A stretch of DNA of 64,000 nucleotides from Dokdonella fugitiva (GTDB lineage: Bacteria > Pseudomonadota > Gammaproteobacteria > Xanthomonadales > Rhodanobacteraceae), in contig NZ_JACGXL010000003.1 in the NCBI RefSeq assembly GCF_014138265.1, forward strand, positions 372,001 through 436,000. The letters run 5' to 3'. Below the pieces are notes generated by a model, which was not told the origin of the DNA, searched no databases, and worked only from the letters and a program-made list of their open reading frames with translations. Positions 17,957-29,467 of this stretch are shown piece after piece (the first letter of the stretch is position 1; each line of letters opens with the position of its first letter). The translations under genes were made by a program, and so were the position numbers.

Positions 17957-18355
17957 ATGAGAATCAAGTATGCACTGGTCGCATTGGCAGGTCTCTTTCT
18001 CGGTTCGGTGGCCGGCGGCGTCGGCGTCGCCTGGTTCTGCACGGACATGACGGCCCACATGATCGGCGCCGCATGGCGCGATGGCAGCCTCCACAGTCTC
18101 GGCGACACGACGCTCTACCTGCACCTGCTCGAAGAAGGCCGGACGGAATCGCTGCAGAAGTTACTGGTCGGCCGCCTGCAGGCGTCGACGATCTCCCTCG
18201 CGGCCGGCGCAGCGGACGGAGACGGCAATGCGCGCCTGTTGCGAAAACAGATCGAACTCGCCGGCCAGATCAAGTCGATACAGGCCGACGACAGCGATAT
18301 CGGCAGGATGGCTGCGGACGCACGCAAACGGATACTCGACGTTCCGCACCCGTAG
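17957..18355 (+). CDS. Hypothetical protein with N-terminal membrane anchor
   Basis: The 132-residue protein has one hydrophobic segment (about 4-28) that contains a glycine-rich 'GSVAGGVGVAW' turn and could be a membrane anchor or signal. The remaining soluble part is helical. No family was recognised. A GGAGAG ribosome-binding site lies about 9 bases before the ATG. It follows apaH by 44 bases on the same strand. Confidence 0.72.
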   Translation: MRIKYALVALAGLFLGSVAGGVGVAWFCTDMTAHMIGAAWRDGSLHSLGDTTLYLHLLEEGRTESLQKLLVGRLQASTISLAAGAADGDGNARLLRKQIELAGQIKSIQADDSDIGRMAADARKRILDVPHP

Positions 18356-18368
18356 GTCGAAGCGCCTA

Positions 18369-18505
18369 AGGGTGGGACGCAGCAGCGGCCAGTCCCACCG
18401 CGACCCTCGGGCTGCCACTACGCGACGTCGTGCGATCCGGACGGTGGGACTCGCGCCATGCGCCTCGCATCGACAGGGCGTTTTCGCGCCGCTGCGTCCC
18501 ACCCT
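18369..18505. repeat. Inverted repeat bracketing a 118-base non-coding unit
   Basis: AGGGTGGGACGCAGCAGCG at 18369-18387 is repeated inverted at 18487-18505 with one mismatch. Between them are further GTGGGAC/GTCCCAC pieces. The unit fills most of the 243-base gap between 18355 and 18599, and nothing else was seen there. It resembles a small non-autonomous repeat element but has no obvious target duplication. Confidence 0.65.
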
Positions 18506-18598
18506 ACGCGGCGCTCGCCGCCGGCGAAGTTCGTCGCGCGCACTGGCTTTTCGCCACAGCGGGTACCATCTGGGCGTTGCAGGACTCGAGGTGAGGTG

Positions 18599-18892
18599 AT
18601 GGCGACCACCAGGAAGAAGCGACTGGACGAGCTTCAGTTCTCGCTGGTCGCACGCGCGCTGGCGGAGCCTCGGCGTTACCAGATGCTGCGGGCGATCGGC
18701 GAGCATTCGAAGCCGATGCCGTGCTGCACCCTGCAGGAAACGCACAACATCAGTGCAGCGACCATTTCCCACCACATCAAGGAGTTGGAAGCCGCCGGAC
18801 TGATCCGCATCGTGCGCGAAGGCAAGTTCGCCCATCTGAGCGTGCAACGCGATGTCCTGCGCGCCTACCTCGATCAGTTGGCGGAAATCTGA
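18599..18892 (+). CDS. ArsR-family winged-helix transcriptional regulator
   Basis: The 97-residue protein is one winged HTH: '[16 protein letters not shown]' (about 21-36), a recognition helix around '[19 protein letters not shown]' (about 50-68) and a wing '[13 protein letters not shown]'. It has a GAGGTGAG ribosome binding site. A perfect 24-bp palindrome lies 42-65 bases after its stop and just before the dehydrogenase gene, so it most likely represses that gene. Metal-binding cysteine pairs typical of ArsR/SmtB are not obvious ('MPCCTLQ' is the only Cys pair). Confidence 0.9.
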   Translation: MATTRKKRLDELQFSLVARALAEPRRYQMLRAIGEHSKPMPCCTLQETHNISAATISHHIKELEAAGLIRIVREGKFAHLSVQRDVLRAYLDQLAEI

Positions 18893-18933
18893 CCACCCCT
18901 TGAAAGCAGTGCCCGAGCCCCCTTTTCGATACA

Positions 18934-18957
18934 ACGATTAGACAATTGTCTAATCGT
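18934..18957. promoter_or_regulatory. Perfect 24-bp palindromic operator
   Basis: ACGATTAGACAA is followed directly by its exact reverse complement. It lies between the ArsR-type gene and the dehydrogenase, 25 bases before the latter's ATG. Its AT content stands out from the flanks. The position fits an ArsR-dimer operator controlling the dehydrogenase. Confidence 0.8.
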
Positions 18958-18981
18958 CAATCCATTCTGAAAGGAACCAAC

Positions 18982-19731
18982 ATGAGCAAGCTGGCAGGCA
19001 AAGTGGCGGTGGTGACGGGCGCGTCGAAGGGCATCGGCGCGGGGATAGCGAAGGGGCTGGCTGCGGCCGGCGCATCCGTGGTCGTCAACTATGCGACGAG
19101 CAAGGAAGGGGCCGATCGCGTGGTCGCGCAGATCGAGGCCGATGGCGGCAAGGCCATCGCGGTACAGGGCGACGTCGCGAAGGCGGTCGACGTGCAGCGT
19201 CTTTTCGCGGAGACCAAGCGCGCGTTCGGCGCGGTCGACGTGCTGGTGAACAATGCCGGCGTCTACCAGTTCGCTCCACTGGAACAGGTGACCGAGGAAG
19301 AGTTCCACCGCCAGTTCAACACGAACGTCCTCGGCCTGCTTCTCGCGACGCAGGAAGCGTCGAAGCACTTCGGCGACGACGGCGGCAGCGTCATCAACAT
19401 CAGCTCCGTGGCGAGCCAGCTCGGGCTGCCCGGCTCGTCGGTCTACGCCGCCACCAAGGGTTCGGTGGACACCATCACGCACGTGCTGTCGAACGAGCTG
19501 GGGGCCCGTAACATCCGCGTGAACGCGATCAATCCCGGCGGTGTCGAGACCGAAGGCACGCATGCGATGGGCATCATCGGCAGCGACCTCGAGAAGGACA
19601 TGGTCGCGAAGACGCCGCTCGGCCGCATCGGGCAGCCGGACGACATCGCGTCGATCGCCGTGTTCCTCGCCTCGGCGGATTCGGGCTGGATCACCGGCGA
19701 GACCCTGCGGGCTTCCGGCGGGATGCGCTGA
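18982..19731 (+). CDS. Short-chain dehydrogenase/reductase (3-oxoacyl-ACP reductase-like)
   Basis: The NAD(P)-dependent oxidoreductase has 249 residues. The cofactor motif 'TGASKGIGAGIA' (about 12-23), 'NNAG' near 88, catalytic Ser in 'INISSVAS', and 'YAATKG' (Tyr and Lys) are all present. The C-terminal half has 'INPGGVETEG', typical of classical SDRs annotated as glucose or 3-oxoacyl reductases. The substrate is not predictable. An AAAGGAA ribosome binding site precedes the ATG. It is likely repressed by the upstream ArsR-type protein. Confidence 0.92.
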   Translation: MSKLAGKVAVVTGASKGIGAGIAKGLAAAGASVVVNYATSKEGADRVVAQIEADGGKAIAVQGDVAKAVDVQRLFAETKRAFGAVDVLVNNAGVYQFAPLEQVTEEEFHRQFNTNVLGLLLATQEASKHFGDDGGSVINISSVASQLGLPGSSVYAATKGSVDTITHVLSNELGARNIRVNAINPGGVETEGTHAMGIIGSDLEKDMVAKTPLGRIGQPDDIASIAVFLASADSGWITGETLRASGGMR

Positions 19732-19757
19732 TCCATCCGGCGCGCGACCTGCATGGC

Positions 19758-19774
19758 GCCTGCGTGCCGCAGGC
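19758..19774. terminator. Hairpin between convergent dehydrogenase and folA genes
   Basis: GCCTGC-GTGCC-GCAGGC lies in the 51-base gap between two genes that end toward each other, with short flanking complementarity. There is no T-run on either strand, so termination is inferred from position only. Confidence 0.45.
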
Positions 19775-19782
19775 ACCTTGCA

Positions 19783-20271
19783 TCAGCGCCTCGAATAATC
19801 GACGAAAGTCATGGCGAACGCATGCCGCACATCGGCGGCATGCAGTTCGCGCGCCGTTTCGACCCAATCGCGCGCATCGAACGCGGGGAAATGCGCGTCA
19901 GCGCCCTCGGCGATCGTGTCGACCCAGGTGAGATGCAGGTGCGTCGCGCGCGGCAACGCGAGCGCGTAGACCTCGCCGCCGCCGATCACCGCGAGCTCGC
20001 CTGCTGCACGCGCGAGATCGATCGCTTGGTCGAGCGAATGCACGACGAGCTGGCCCGCGTACGGCGCGACGTCGCCGCGCGTGAGCACGAGGTTGTCGCG
20101 CCCCGGCAGCGCGCGTCCGATCGCGAGCGCGGTCTTGCGCCCCATCAGCACCGGCCGGCCGAGCGTGAGCGCCTTGAAACGGCGCAGGTCGTCGGGCAGG
20201 TGCCAGGGCATCGCACCGTCGCGGCCGATCGCGAGCCGGCGGTCGAGCGCGGCGATCAACGAGATCTTCAT
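19783..20271 (-). CDS. folA: Dihydrofolate reductase
   Basis: The NADPH-dependent enzyme reduces dihydrofolate to tetrahydrofolate. The 162-residue protein starts 'MKISLIAALDRRLAIGRDGAMPWHLPDDLRRFK' in outline, with the acidic active-site residue in 'LPDDL'. It continues with 'LMGRKTA' and 'VIGGGEVY'. The chosen ATG at 20271 gives the family's normal N-terminus. It follows thyA by 121 bases on the same strand and works in the same folate cycle. Confidence 0.95.
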   Translation of the reverse strand: MKISLIAALDRRLAIGRDGAMPWHLPDDLRRFKALTLGRPVLMGRKTALAIGRALPGRDNLVLTRGDVAPYAGQLVVHSLDQAIDLARAAGELAVIGGGEVYALALPRATHLHLTWVDTIAEGADAHFPAFDARDWVETARELHAADVRHAFAMTFVDYSRR

Positions 20272-20392
20272 CCGCGTAGTGTGACGGCCCGGCCCGTGGA
20301 AGTCAGCGGGCGACTTCCGACACGGCATCGCACGCGCCGGTCGCGTCGAGGGGGCAGCGCCGCGCGGTTCCGCTGCATCGCCGACCGCATGG

Positions 20393-21187
20393 TCACACCG
20401 CGACCGGCGCCTTGATCGCCGGGTGCGGCGCGTAGTCGACGATCGCGACGTCCTCGTAGCGGAAGTCGAACAGCGAACGCACGTCGGGATTCAGCACGAG
20501 CTTCGGCAACGGTCGCGGTGCGCGCGAAAGCTGCTCGCGCGCCTGGTCGAAATGATTCGAATACAGGTGCGCGTCGCCGAGCGTGTGCACGAAGTCGCCG
20601 GGCGCGAGGTCGGTCACCTGCGCGACCATGCGCGTGAGCAGCGCGTAGCTCGCGATGTTGAACGGCACGCCGAGGAAGATGTCGCCCGAGCGCTGGTACA
20701 GCTGACACGACAGGCGCCCGTTCGCGACGTAGAACTGGAACATCGTGTGGCACGGCTGCAGCGCCATGCGCGGCAGGTCGGCGACGTTCCAGGCGCTGAC
20801 GATGAGCCGGCGCGAATCGGGGTTGCGGCGGATCTCGTCGACGACCCAGGCGATCTGGTCGATCGTGCGGCCGTCCGGCGCGGACCAGCTGCGCCATTGC
20901 TTGCCGTAGACCGGGCCGAGCTCGCCGTCCGCATCCGCCCACTCGTCCCAGATCGAGACGCCATTGTCCTTGAGATAACGCACGTTCGTCTCGCCACGCA
21001 GGAACCAGACCAGTTCGTGCACGATCGACTTGAGGTGCAGCTTCTTCGTGGTGACGAGCGGGAAACCCTCGGCGAGGTCGTAGCGCATCTGCCAGCCGAA
21101 CACGCTGCGCGTGCCGGTACCGGTGCGATCGGCCTTCTCGGTGCCGTGTTCGAGCACGTGGCGCAGCAAGTCGAGGTACGCGCGCAT
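20393..21187 (-). CDS. thyA: Thymidylate synthase
   Basis: The enzyme converts dUMP to dTMP with methylene-tetrahydrofolate. Its 264 residues match the E. coli length. The catalytic cysteine lies in '[12 protein letters not shown]', and '[13 protein letters not shown]', '[20 protein letters not shown]' and 'HLYSNH' are all in place. Its ATG shares one base with the stop of lgt, the classical lgt-thyA coupling. Confidence 0.96.
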   Translation of the reverse strand: MRAYLDLLRHVLEHGTEKADRTGTGTRSVFGWQMRYDLAEGFPLVTTKKLHLKSIVHELVWFLRGETNVRYLKDNGVSIWDEWADADGELGPVYGKQWRSWSAPDGRTIDQIAWVVDEIRRNPDSRRLIVSAWNVADLPRMALQPCHTMFQFYVANGRLSCQLYQRSGDIFLGVPFNIASYALLTRMVAQVTDLAPGDFVHTLGDAHLYSNHFDQAREQLSRAPRPLPKLVLNPDVRSLFDFRYEDVAIVDYAPHPAIKAPVAV

Positions 21188-22092
21188 CACGCCCCTCCTT
21201 CGGGCTTGGCCGTGCCTGCGTCCGGCATCGCCACCGAGTACAGGCGCGCCGTCGGCGCCGAACGCGAACGCCAGAGCAGGAACAGCCCGACGAGGATCAG
21301 CGGCAACGACAGGATCTGGCCCATCGTGAGCCAGTCGAACGCGAGGAAACCGAGCTGCACGTCGGGTTCGCGCACGAACTCGACACCGAAGCGGAAACAG
21401 CCGTACAGCAGCGCGAACAGGCCCGACACCGCGTAGCGCGGGCGCGGCTTGCGCGAGTAGAACCAGAGCACCGTGAACAGCACGATGCCCTCGAGGCCGA
21501 ACTCGTACAACTGCGATGGGTGGCGCGCCTCGTGCTCGAGCTGGCCCGCGAGGTACATCGCGTGCAACTCCTCGCGCGTCTTGTCGAGCGCTTCGAGCGC
21601 GCGCGGGAAGATCATGCCCCAGGCGACGTCGGTGTGTCGGCCCCAGAGCTCGCCGCCGATGAAGTTGCCGAGGCGGCCGAGGCCGAGGCCGATCGGTACG
21701 AGCGGCGCGACGAAGTCGATCGTGTCGAAGTAGTTCAGGCCGCGACGCCGCGTCCACAGCCAGCCCGCGACGAGCACGCCGAGCAAGCCGCCGTGGAACG
21801 ACATGCCGCCTTCCCAGACGCGCACGAGGCTGAGCGGATGCGCCACGAGCTCGGCCGTGTTGTAGAACACCATGTAGCCGATGCGCCCGCCGAGGATCAC
21901 GCCGAGCATGAGGTAGAAGCAGAGGTCGGAGAACTCGTCGCGCGTGACCGGCAGTCGCCCCGCCGCGAGCCGGCGCTGGCCGAGCCACCAGGCGATGCCG
22001 AAGCCGACGAGGTACATGATGCCGTACCAGTGCACCTGCACCGGGCCGAGCGAGAATGCGACGGGGTCGATGTCGACGAAATAGTGGGACAC
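21187..22092 (-). CDS. lgt: Prolipoprotein diacylglyceryl transferase
   Basis: The inner-membrane enzyme attaches diacylglycerol to the lipobox cysteine of lipoproteins. The GTG start at 22092 gives 301 residues beginning '[19 protein letters not shown]'. Seven or so helices are visible. The Lgt signature is '[14 protein letters not shown]', with '[11 protein letters not shown]' and 'HPSQLYE' also present. An upstream extension in frame is Arg/Pro-rich and unlike the family, so the GTG is preferred. Confidence 0.94.
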   Translation of the reverse strand: MSHYFVDIDPVAFSLGPVQVHWYGIMYLVGFGIAWWLGQRRLAAGRLPVTRDEFSDLCFYLMLGVILGGRIGYMVFYNTAELVAHPLSLVRVWEGGMSFHGGLLGVLVAGWLWTRRRGLNYFDTIDFVAPLVPIGLGLGRLGNFIGGELWGRHTDVAWGMIFPRALEALDKTREELHAMYLAGQLEHEARHPSQLYEFGLEGIVLFTVLWFYSRKPRPRYAVSGLFALLYGCFRFGVEFVREPDVQLGFLAFDWLTMGQILSLPLILVGLFLLWRSRSAPTARLYSVAMPDAGTAKPEGGA

Positions 22093-22335
22093 GAGGCGGC
22101 AGGCGAGCGGCGGATCTCCATTGTGCCCGGTCGGCGGTGGCGGCGCATCTTGGCGGACGACTCGCCGAGATGCGCGCCCGTTCTCGTTCCGGGATCTCCG
22201 ATGCCGCGCGCGCCACTCGCAGCGGCAGGCTGGCGGTTTCTTCCGCGACGGTTTCCGAGCGTCGCGCGGGTCGGCCACGGTTCGCCTTCACCCCCCCAGC
22301 GGTGCGTGCTAGCCTGCCCGCGAGGGGAAGGACAC

Positions 22336-22935
22336 ATGGCCCAGACGGACCTCACCGAGCTGCTCAACCGCGCGCAGGGCGGCGACGCCTCCGCGCGCGA
22401 AGCCGCGTTCGCCCAGATCTACGCCGACCTCAAGCGCATCGCCGCGGCCGAGCTCCGGCGCAACCCCGGCGCGACGCTCAACACCACCGCGCTCGTGCAC
22501 GAGGCGTACGCGAAGCTCGCCGCGCACCACGCGGGCGCGCTGGCGAGCCGCGCGCACTTCTTCAGCCTCGCCGCACGCGCGATGCGCCAGATCCTCGTCG
22601 ACCAGGCGCGCAGCCGACTCGCCGACAAGCGCGGCGGGCGCGAAGCGCATACCGGCCTCGACGGCGCGCACGAAATCGCCGACCGCCGCGCCGAGGAGCT
22701 GCTGCTCGTCGACGAAGCGCTCGACCGCCTCGCCGAGCACGACGAGCGCGCGGCGAAGGTCGTCGAATGGCACTTCTTCGGCGGCTTCACGTTCGGCGAG
22801 ATTGCCGCCGAGCTCGACTTGTCCGAGCGCACGGTGCGCAGCGACTGGGCGCTCGCGCGCGCCGTGCTCGCACGCGAACTCGGCCTCGGCGACGCCGTCC
22901 TTGCCGGTTCCGGCGCCGGATTGCGTAACGCGTAG
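22336..22935 (+). CDS. ECF-type RNA polymerase sigma factor (TIGR02999-like)
   Basis: The 199-residue factor has sigma region 2 around '[15 protein letters not shown]' and '[21 protein letters not shown]' (about 50-95) and region 4 around '[19 protein letters not shown]' (about 155-175). The wording '[10 protein letters not shown]' is characteristic of the ECF group found beside serine/threonine kinases in Xanthomonadales and Planctomycetes. A strong AGGGGAAGGA ribosome binding site precedes the ATG. The kinase follows 26 bases later. Confidence 0.92.
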   Translation: MAQTDLTELLNRAQGGDASAREAAFAQIYADLKRIAAAELRRNPGATLNTTALVHEAYAKLAAHHAGALASRAHFFSLAARAMRQILVDQARSRLADKRGGREAHTGLDGAHEIADRRAEELLLVDEALDRLAEHDERAAKVVEWHFFGGFTFGEIAAELDLSERTVRSDWALARAVLARELGLGDAVLAGSGAGLRNA

Positions 22936-22961
22936 CCAAAGGCATCACCGAGGGACCGCAC

Positions 22962-25811
<2,850 letters not shown>

Positions 25812-25850
25812 AAACCTGTCGGGTCGCTCGCGCGTCGTACCCGTAGAGCC

Positions 25851-25877
25851 GCGCGGCCGCGAGGGCCGCGGCCGCGC
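25851..25877 (+). terminator. 11-bp GC hairpin after the kinase gene
   Basis: GCGCGGCCGCG and its exact inverse enclose a 5-base loop, 40 bases past the stop. There is no T-run. It may slow transcription between the kinase and the secreted-protein gene at 26008. Confidence 0.45.
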
Positions 25878-26007
25878 GCACGGCTGGGAACGCAGCGATC
25901 ACGAAATTGCCGCTTTCGCCCCGCCGCTGCGTAACTGCCAGCGACGGTCGCGATGCGTGCACGGTGCGCGCCCGCGTGGACCGGCCCCGAACCCGAGGAG
26001 TTTCGCC

Positions 26008-27459
26008 ATGTTCCGCCCGATCATCGCCGCCACCCTGCTGCTCGGCGCCGCCACCTGCACCGCCCGCGACGGCGACCTCGACCTGCGCTTCGGCAGCGAC
26101 GGCAAGCGCACGATCGCCTTCGACCTGTCGACCAGCCGGCTCGACACCGCGATCGCCACGTTCGTCGATTCGGCCGGCCGCTACACCGTGGTCGGCTATG
26201 CCGACTACGGCTACGTCGGCTTCGTGCGCCTGCTGCCGGACGGCGAGATCGACGCGACCTTCGGCGGCGGCTACGTCACTCGACCGCTGCCCGCCAACGC
26301 GACCCCGACCGTCGCAGCGACGGACTTCGCCGGCCGCATCGTCGTCGGCGGCTACGCGATGAATCCGCTCGACCACGACCCGTTCGTCTGCCGCTATGCC
26401 GCCGACGGCACGCCGGACACGCAGGTCGGCCCGACCGGCTGTCGCATCGTGCCGGTCGACTACGCCGTGGATGGCGACGACCGCGTCAACGCCATCACGA
26501 TCGGCGAGAGCGGTTACATCTACCTCGCCGGATCGGCGCAGCGCACGGATCCGGGCGACTACGATTTCTTCGTGATGCGCCTGCGTGAGACCGACGCCGC
26601 GCCGGACACCGGTTTCGGTGGCGGTGACGGCATTCAGACGGTGCCGTTCGACCTCGACGGCAACCACGCCGGAGGCGACGACGACGGTGCGACGACCCTG
26701 CTGCTCGCCGGTACGTGGCTCTACGTCGGCGGCTACGCGTACACGAACGTGTTCTCCAACCACGATTTCGCGATCGCCAAGATGAACAGCGGCAGCGGCG
26801 CGCTCGACGCCACGTTCTGCCCGAACGCGACGACCTGCACCGGCAGCGAGGCCTACCAGGGCAAGCGCACGCTGACCTTCACGCAGACGGCGACACGCTT
26901 CGACGAACAGGTACGCGGGCTGAAGTTCGATCGCAACGGCTACCTCATGATGGCCGGCACTGCTGCGGACAACACCGGTGCCGACCTCATCCTGGCGCGC
27001 CTGCAGACCGACGGCGCGTTCCCCGCGCAGGCATTCGGCAACGAAGGCAACCACGTGCGGGGAACGCTGCTCGAGGACCTCACCGTCGGCGGCCTCGCGG
27101 TGGACTTCGACACCAACCGGATCCTCGTTTCCGGCTCGACTGCCAGCGCGCCTGACAGCGCGGATCCCGACCGCCTGCTCTGGGTCGGCCGTTTCCTCGC
27201 CGATGGCACCGCGGACCTGAGTTTCGCGACGGTCGGCGTGAACCCGAGCTGGATCAAGGCGGTCGCGTTCGAACACCACGACGACGCGCAGCCGACCGAC
27301 AACACCGGTGGCGCGCTGCTGATCGACCGCGGTCGCATCGTGCTCACCGGTTCGCGCCTGTGGCAGCGCGACGCCGGCAGTGGGCTGAACGACTACGACT
27401 TCGCGGTCGCGCGTTTCGAGGGCGACGCGATCTTCATCGACGGCCTCGACGGGTACTGA
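26008..27459 (+). CDS. Secreted delta-60-repeat beta-propeller protein
   Basis: The exported protein of 483 residues has a signal peptide ending near 'CTA'. It contains several delta-60-type repeats, each with a 'DGxLDxxFG' turn ('DGDLDLRFGSDGK', 'DGEIDATFGGG', 'DTGFGGGDG', 'DGTADLSFA') followed by a 'GGYA'-like strand, so a propeller fold is likely. The C-terminus reads 'AIFIDGLDGY', the tail shared with the proteins ending at 46382 and 59382. A CGAGGAG ribosome binding site precedes the ATG. The function is unknown. Confidence 0.85.
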   Translation: MFRPIIAATLLLGAATCTARDGDLDLRFGSDGKRTIAFDLSTSRLDTAIATFVDSAGRYTVVGYADYGYVGFVRLLPDGEIDATFGGGYVTRPLPANATPTVAATDFAGRIVVGGYAMNPLDHDPFVCRYAADGTPDTQVGPTGCRIVPVDYAVDGDDRVNAITIGESGYIYLAGSAQRTDPGDYDFFVMRLRETDAAPDTGFGGGDGIQTVPFDLDGNHAGGDDDGATTLLLAGTWLYVGGYAYTNVFSNHDFAIAKMNSGSGALDATFCPNATTCTGSEAYQGKRTLTFTQTATRFDEQVRGLKFDRNGYLMMAGTAADNTGADLILARLQTDGAFPAQAFGNEGNHVRGTLLEDLTVGGLAVDFDTNRILVSGSTASAPDSADPDRLLWVGRFLADGTADLSFATVGVNPSWIKAVAFEHHDDAQPTDNTGGALLIDRGRIVLTGSRLWQRDAGSGLNDYDFAVARFEGDAIFIDGLDGY

Positions 27460-27499
27460 TTCATCGCAGCGGTTCGGGCAATGCGCTTCGTGCGGGACC

Positions 27500-27522
27500 G
27501 GCGGCACGCCTCGCGTGCCGCC
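27500..27522. terminator. Hairpin between convergent genes
   Basis: GGCGGCACGC-CTC-GCGTGCCGCC forms a perfect 10-bp stem in the gap between the secreted-protein gene and rlmI, which end toward each other. It could serve both strands. There is no T-run. The rest of the 129-base gap shows nothing else. Confidence 0.5.
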
Positions 27523-27588
27523 CTACGCGGATCCATGCCCGTTCGCGCGACACCCGCATGCGGAAGCGGCGTACGTGCGCACGCCGCC

Positions 27589-28794
27589 CTAGGCGGGGAG
27601 CACCCGCAGAATGTAGCCCTTGAGATAGTCGGTCTCGGGGATCGCCGGGTGCACCGGGTGGTCCGGCCCCTGCTGCAGCGAGACGAGCATCTGCACCTGG
27701 CGGTCGAGGTGCCGCGCACCCTGCTGCACGCCGTCGAGCAGCGCCTGCCGCGGCATGTGGTGCGAGCACGAACAGGTCACGAGGATGCCGTCGCGCGCGA
27801 GCACCTGCATGCCGAGCTCGTTGAGTCGCCGGTAGGCGAGGCTGCCTTCCTTGAAGTCCTTGCGCCGCTTGATGAACGCGGGCGGATCGAGGATCACGAC
27901 GTCGTAGCGTTCGCGCGCCTCGCGCAACGCCTTGAGGTGGTCGAACGCGTCGGCGCGCAGCGCTTTCACGCGATTGGCGAGGCCGTTGCGCTCGATGTTG
28001 CGCGCCGTCGCCTCGACCGCGGCCGCCGAGGCGTCGACGCAATCGACTTCGCGCGCGCCGTACGCGCCCGCGCGGATGCCCCAGCCACCGAGGTAACTGA
28101 ACATGTCCAGCACGCGCTTGCCGGTCACGAAGCGCGCGAGCCCGTCGCGATTCTCGCGCTGGTCGTAGAACCAGCCGGTCTTCTGCCCACCGACCGGATC
28201 GACGCCGAACACGAGGCCGCCCTCCTTCGCGACGACCTCACCGCCATATTCGCCATGGCCGAGGTCGGCGTACATGGGCAACTGCTCCATCGCGCGGATG
28301 CCGGCGTCGTTCTTCCACCACACTTGGCGCGGCGCGAGCACCTTGACGATCGCGTCGGTGATCGCGTCCTTCTGCCGCTCCATGCCCGCGGTCGTGATCT
28401 GGCCGACGACGACGTCGCCGAAGCGGTCGAGCGTGAGGCCCGGCAGGCCGTCGCTCTCGCCGAACACGAGCCGGTAGTACGGCTCCGCGTAGAGCTGCTG
28501 GCGCAACGCGAGCGCGATGTTGAGGCGATGCACGATCAGCGAGCGGTCGAACGGATGCTCGAGGCCACGCACGACGAGGCGCGCGGCGATCAGCGAGTTC
28601 GGGTTCACGTAGCCGACGCCGATCGCCTTGCCGCGATGGTCGACGATCGCGACGACGTCGCCGGGCGCGAACTCGCCGAGCGGCGAGCGCGCGACGTCGA
28701 TCTCGTTCGAGAACACCCACAGGTGCCCGGCGCGCAGGCGCGCGTCCTCGCCGCGCTTGAGGTAGAGGGCGGGATACTCGATCGACTCGGACAC
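27589..28794 (-). CDS. rlmI: 23S rRNA (cytosine1962-C5)-methyltransferase RlmI
   Basis: The enzyme methylates C1962 of 23S rRNA. Its 401 residues from a GTG comprise an N-terminal PUA domain (about 5-80, 'LKRGEDARLRAGHLWVFSNE'), an EEHEE-like linker, and a Rossmann methyltransferase with 'VLDMFSYLGGWG' for SAM, 'DPPAFIKRRKDFKEG' and a cysteine motif 'VTCSCSHHM'. The start was chosen by family length. Confidence 0.93.
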   Translation of the reverse strand: MSESIEYPALYLKRGEDARLRAGHLWVFSNEIDVARSPLGEFAPGDVVAIVDHRGKAIGVGYVNPNSLIAARLVVRGLEHPFDRSLIVHRLNIALALRQQLYAEPYYRLVFGESDGLPGLTLDRFGDVVVGQITTAGMERQKDAITDAIVKVLAPRQVWWKNDAGIRAMEQLPMYADLGHGEYGGEVVAKEGGLVFGVDPVGGQKTGWFYDQRENRDGLARFVTGKRVLDMFSYLGGWGIRAGAYGAREVDCVDASAAAVEATARNIERNGLANRVKALRADAFDHLKALREARERYDVVILDPPAFIKRRKDFKEGSLAYRRLNELGMQVLARDGILVTCSCSHHMPRQALLDGVQQGARHLDRQVQMLVSLQQGPDHPVHPAIPETDYLKGYILRVLPA

Positions 28795-28877
28795 GGGATG
28801 GCCTGCGGCACGCGGAGCGGCGCACGGTAGCGCGCCGGCGCCGGCGCCACAACTCGGCGCGACGCGATGCCGCGGCG

Positions 28878-29351
28878 TCACGCGAGCCACGACGCGTCCC
28901 AGAACGGATACTCGCCGACGCGCCGGCACAGGCCCACGCGCACCGGCTCGCGCACGATCTCGCGCGCGATCGCCGCGCAGTCCTCGTCGGGCCGCACCGC
29001 GCGCTCGTGGCAGCCGCGCGCCCAGACCGCGCCGCTGCGGCCCGCGGCGAGGTTGACCGAGCCCGCCGCGACCGCCTTCAGCCGCGCGACGAGGATCGGC
29101 AGCGAATCGAGCCCGGCGAGCCGTACGAGGCCGTGCCAGCGATCCGGCAGCAAGGCCCAGCAGAGCAGCTGCGACGTGCGCCAGACGCGCGTTTCGCCGA
29201 ACGCGCGCGCGGCGGCGCAGGCGAGCGTCCAGTCGGCGAACGTCCTCGCGTGATCGAGAGTGGCGAAATCGACGCGGTAGATGCGTCCCTCGCCGAGCGC
29301 ATCGCATCGGCGGTCCGGTTTCACGTTTGCGGCGCAGCTCGGGGTGTCCAT
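28878..29351 (-). pseudogene. REP-associated tyrosine transposase (RAYT) homologue with lost active site
   Basis: The 157-residue reading frame aligns along its whole length with the RAYT at 61835 and has the same length. The HUH motif, HWH in the other copy, reads 'DRWHG' with Arg71 in place of the first His. The catalytic Tyr position reads Glu131 in 'AREIVREPVRVGL', where the intact copy has Tyr132 in 'ARYIIRNPVRAGF'. No REP units lie nearby. The frame is open but the enzyme should be inactive: either a decaying relic or a protein kept for DNA binding. Confidence 0.8.
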
Positions 29352-29467
29352 GCGGCGATCGTCGCAAGCGCCCGCGTGTGCGGCGACCGGCGACGCGCGC
29401 GCCCACCTGTACGAAATGCATGGCCGGGCGTGCGCGTCGTCGCCGGGTCGCGGCGTAGACTGCAGCC

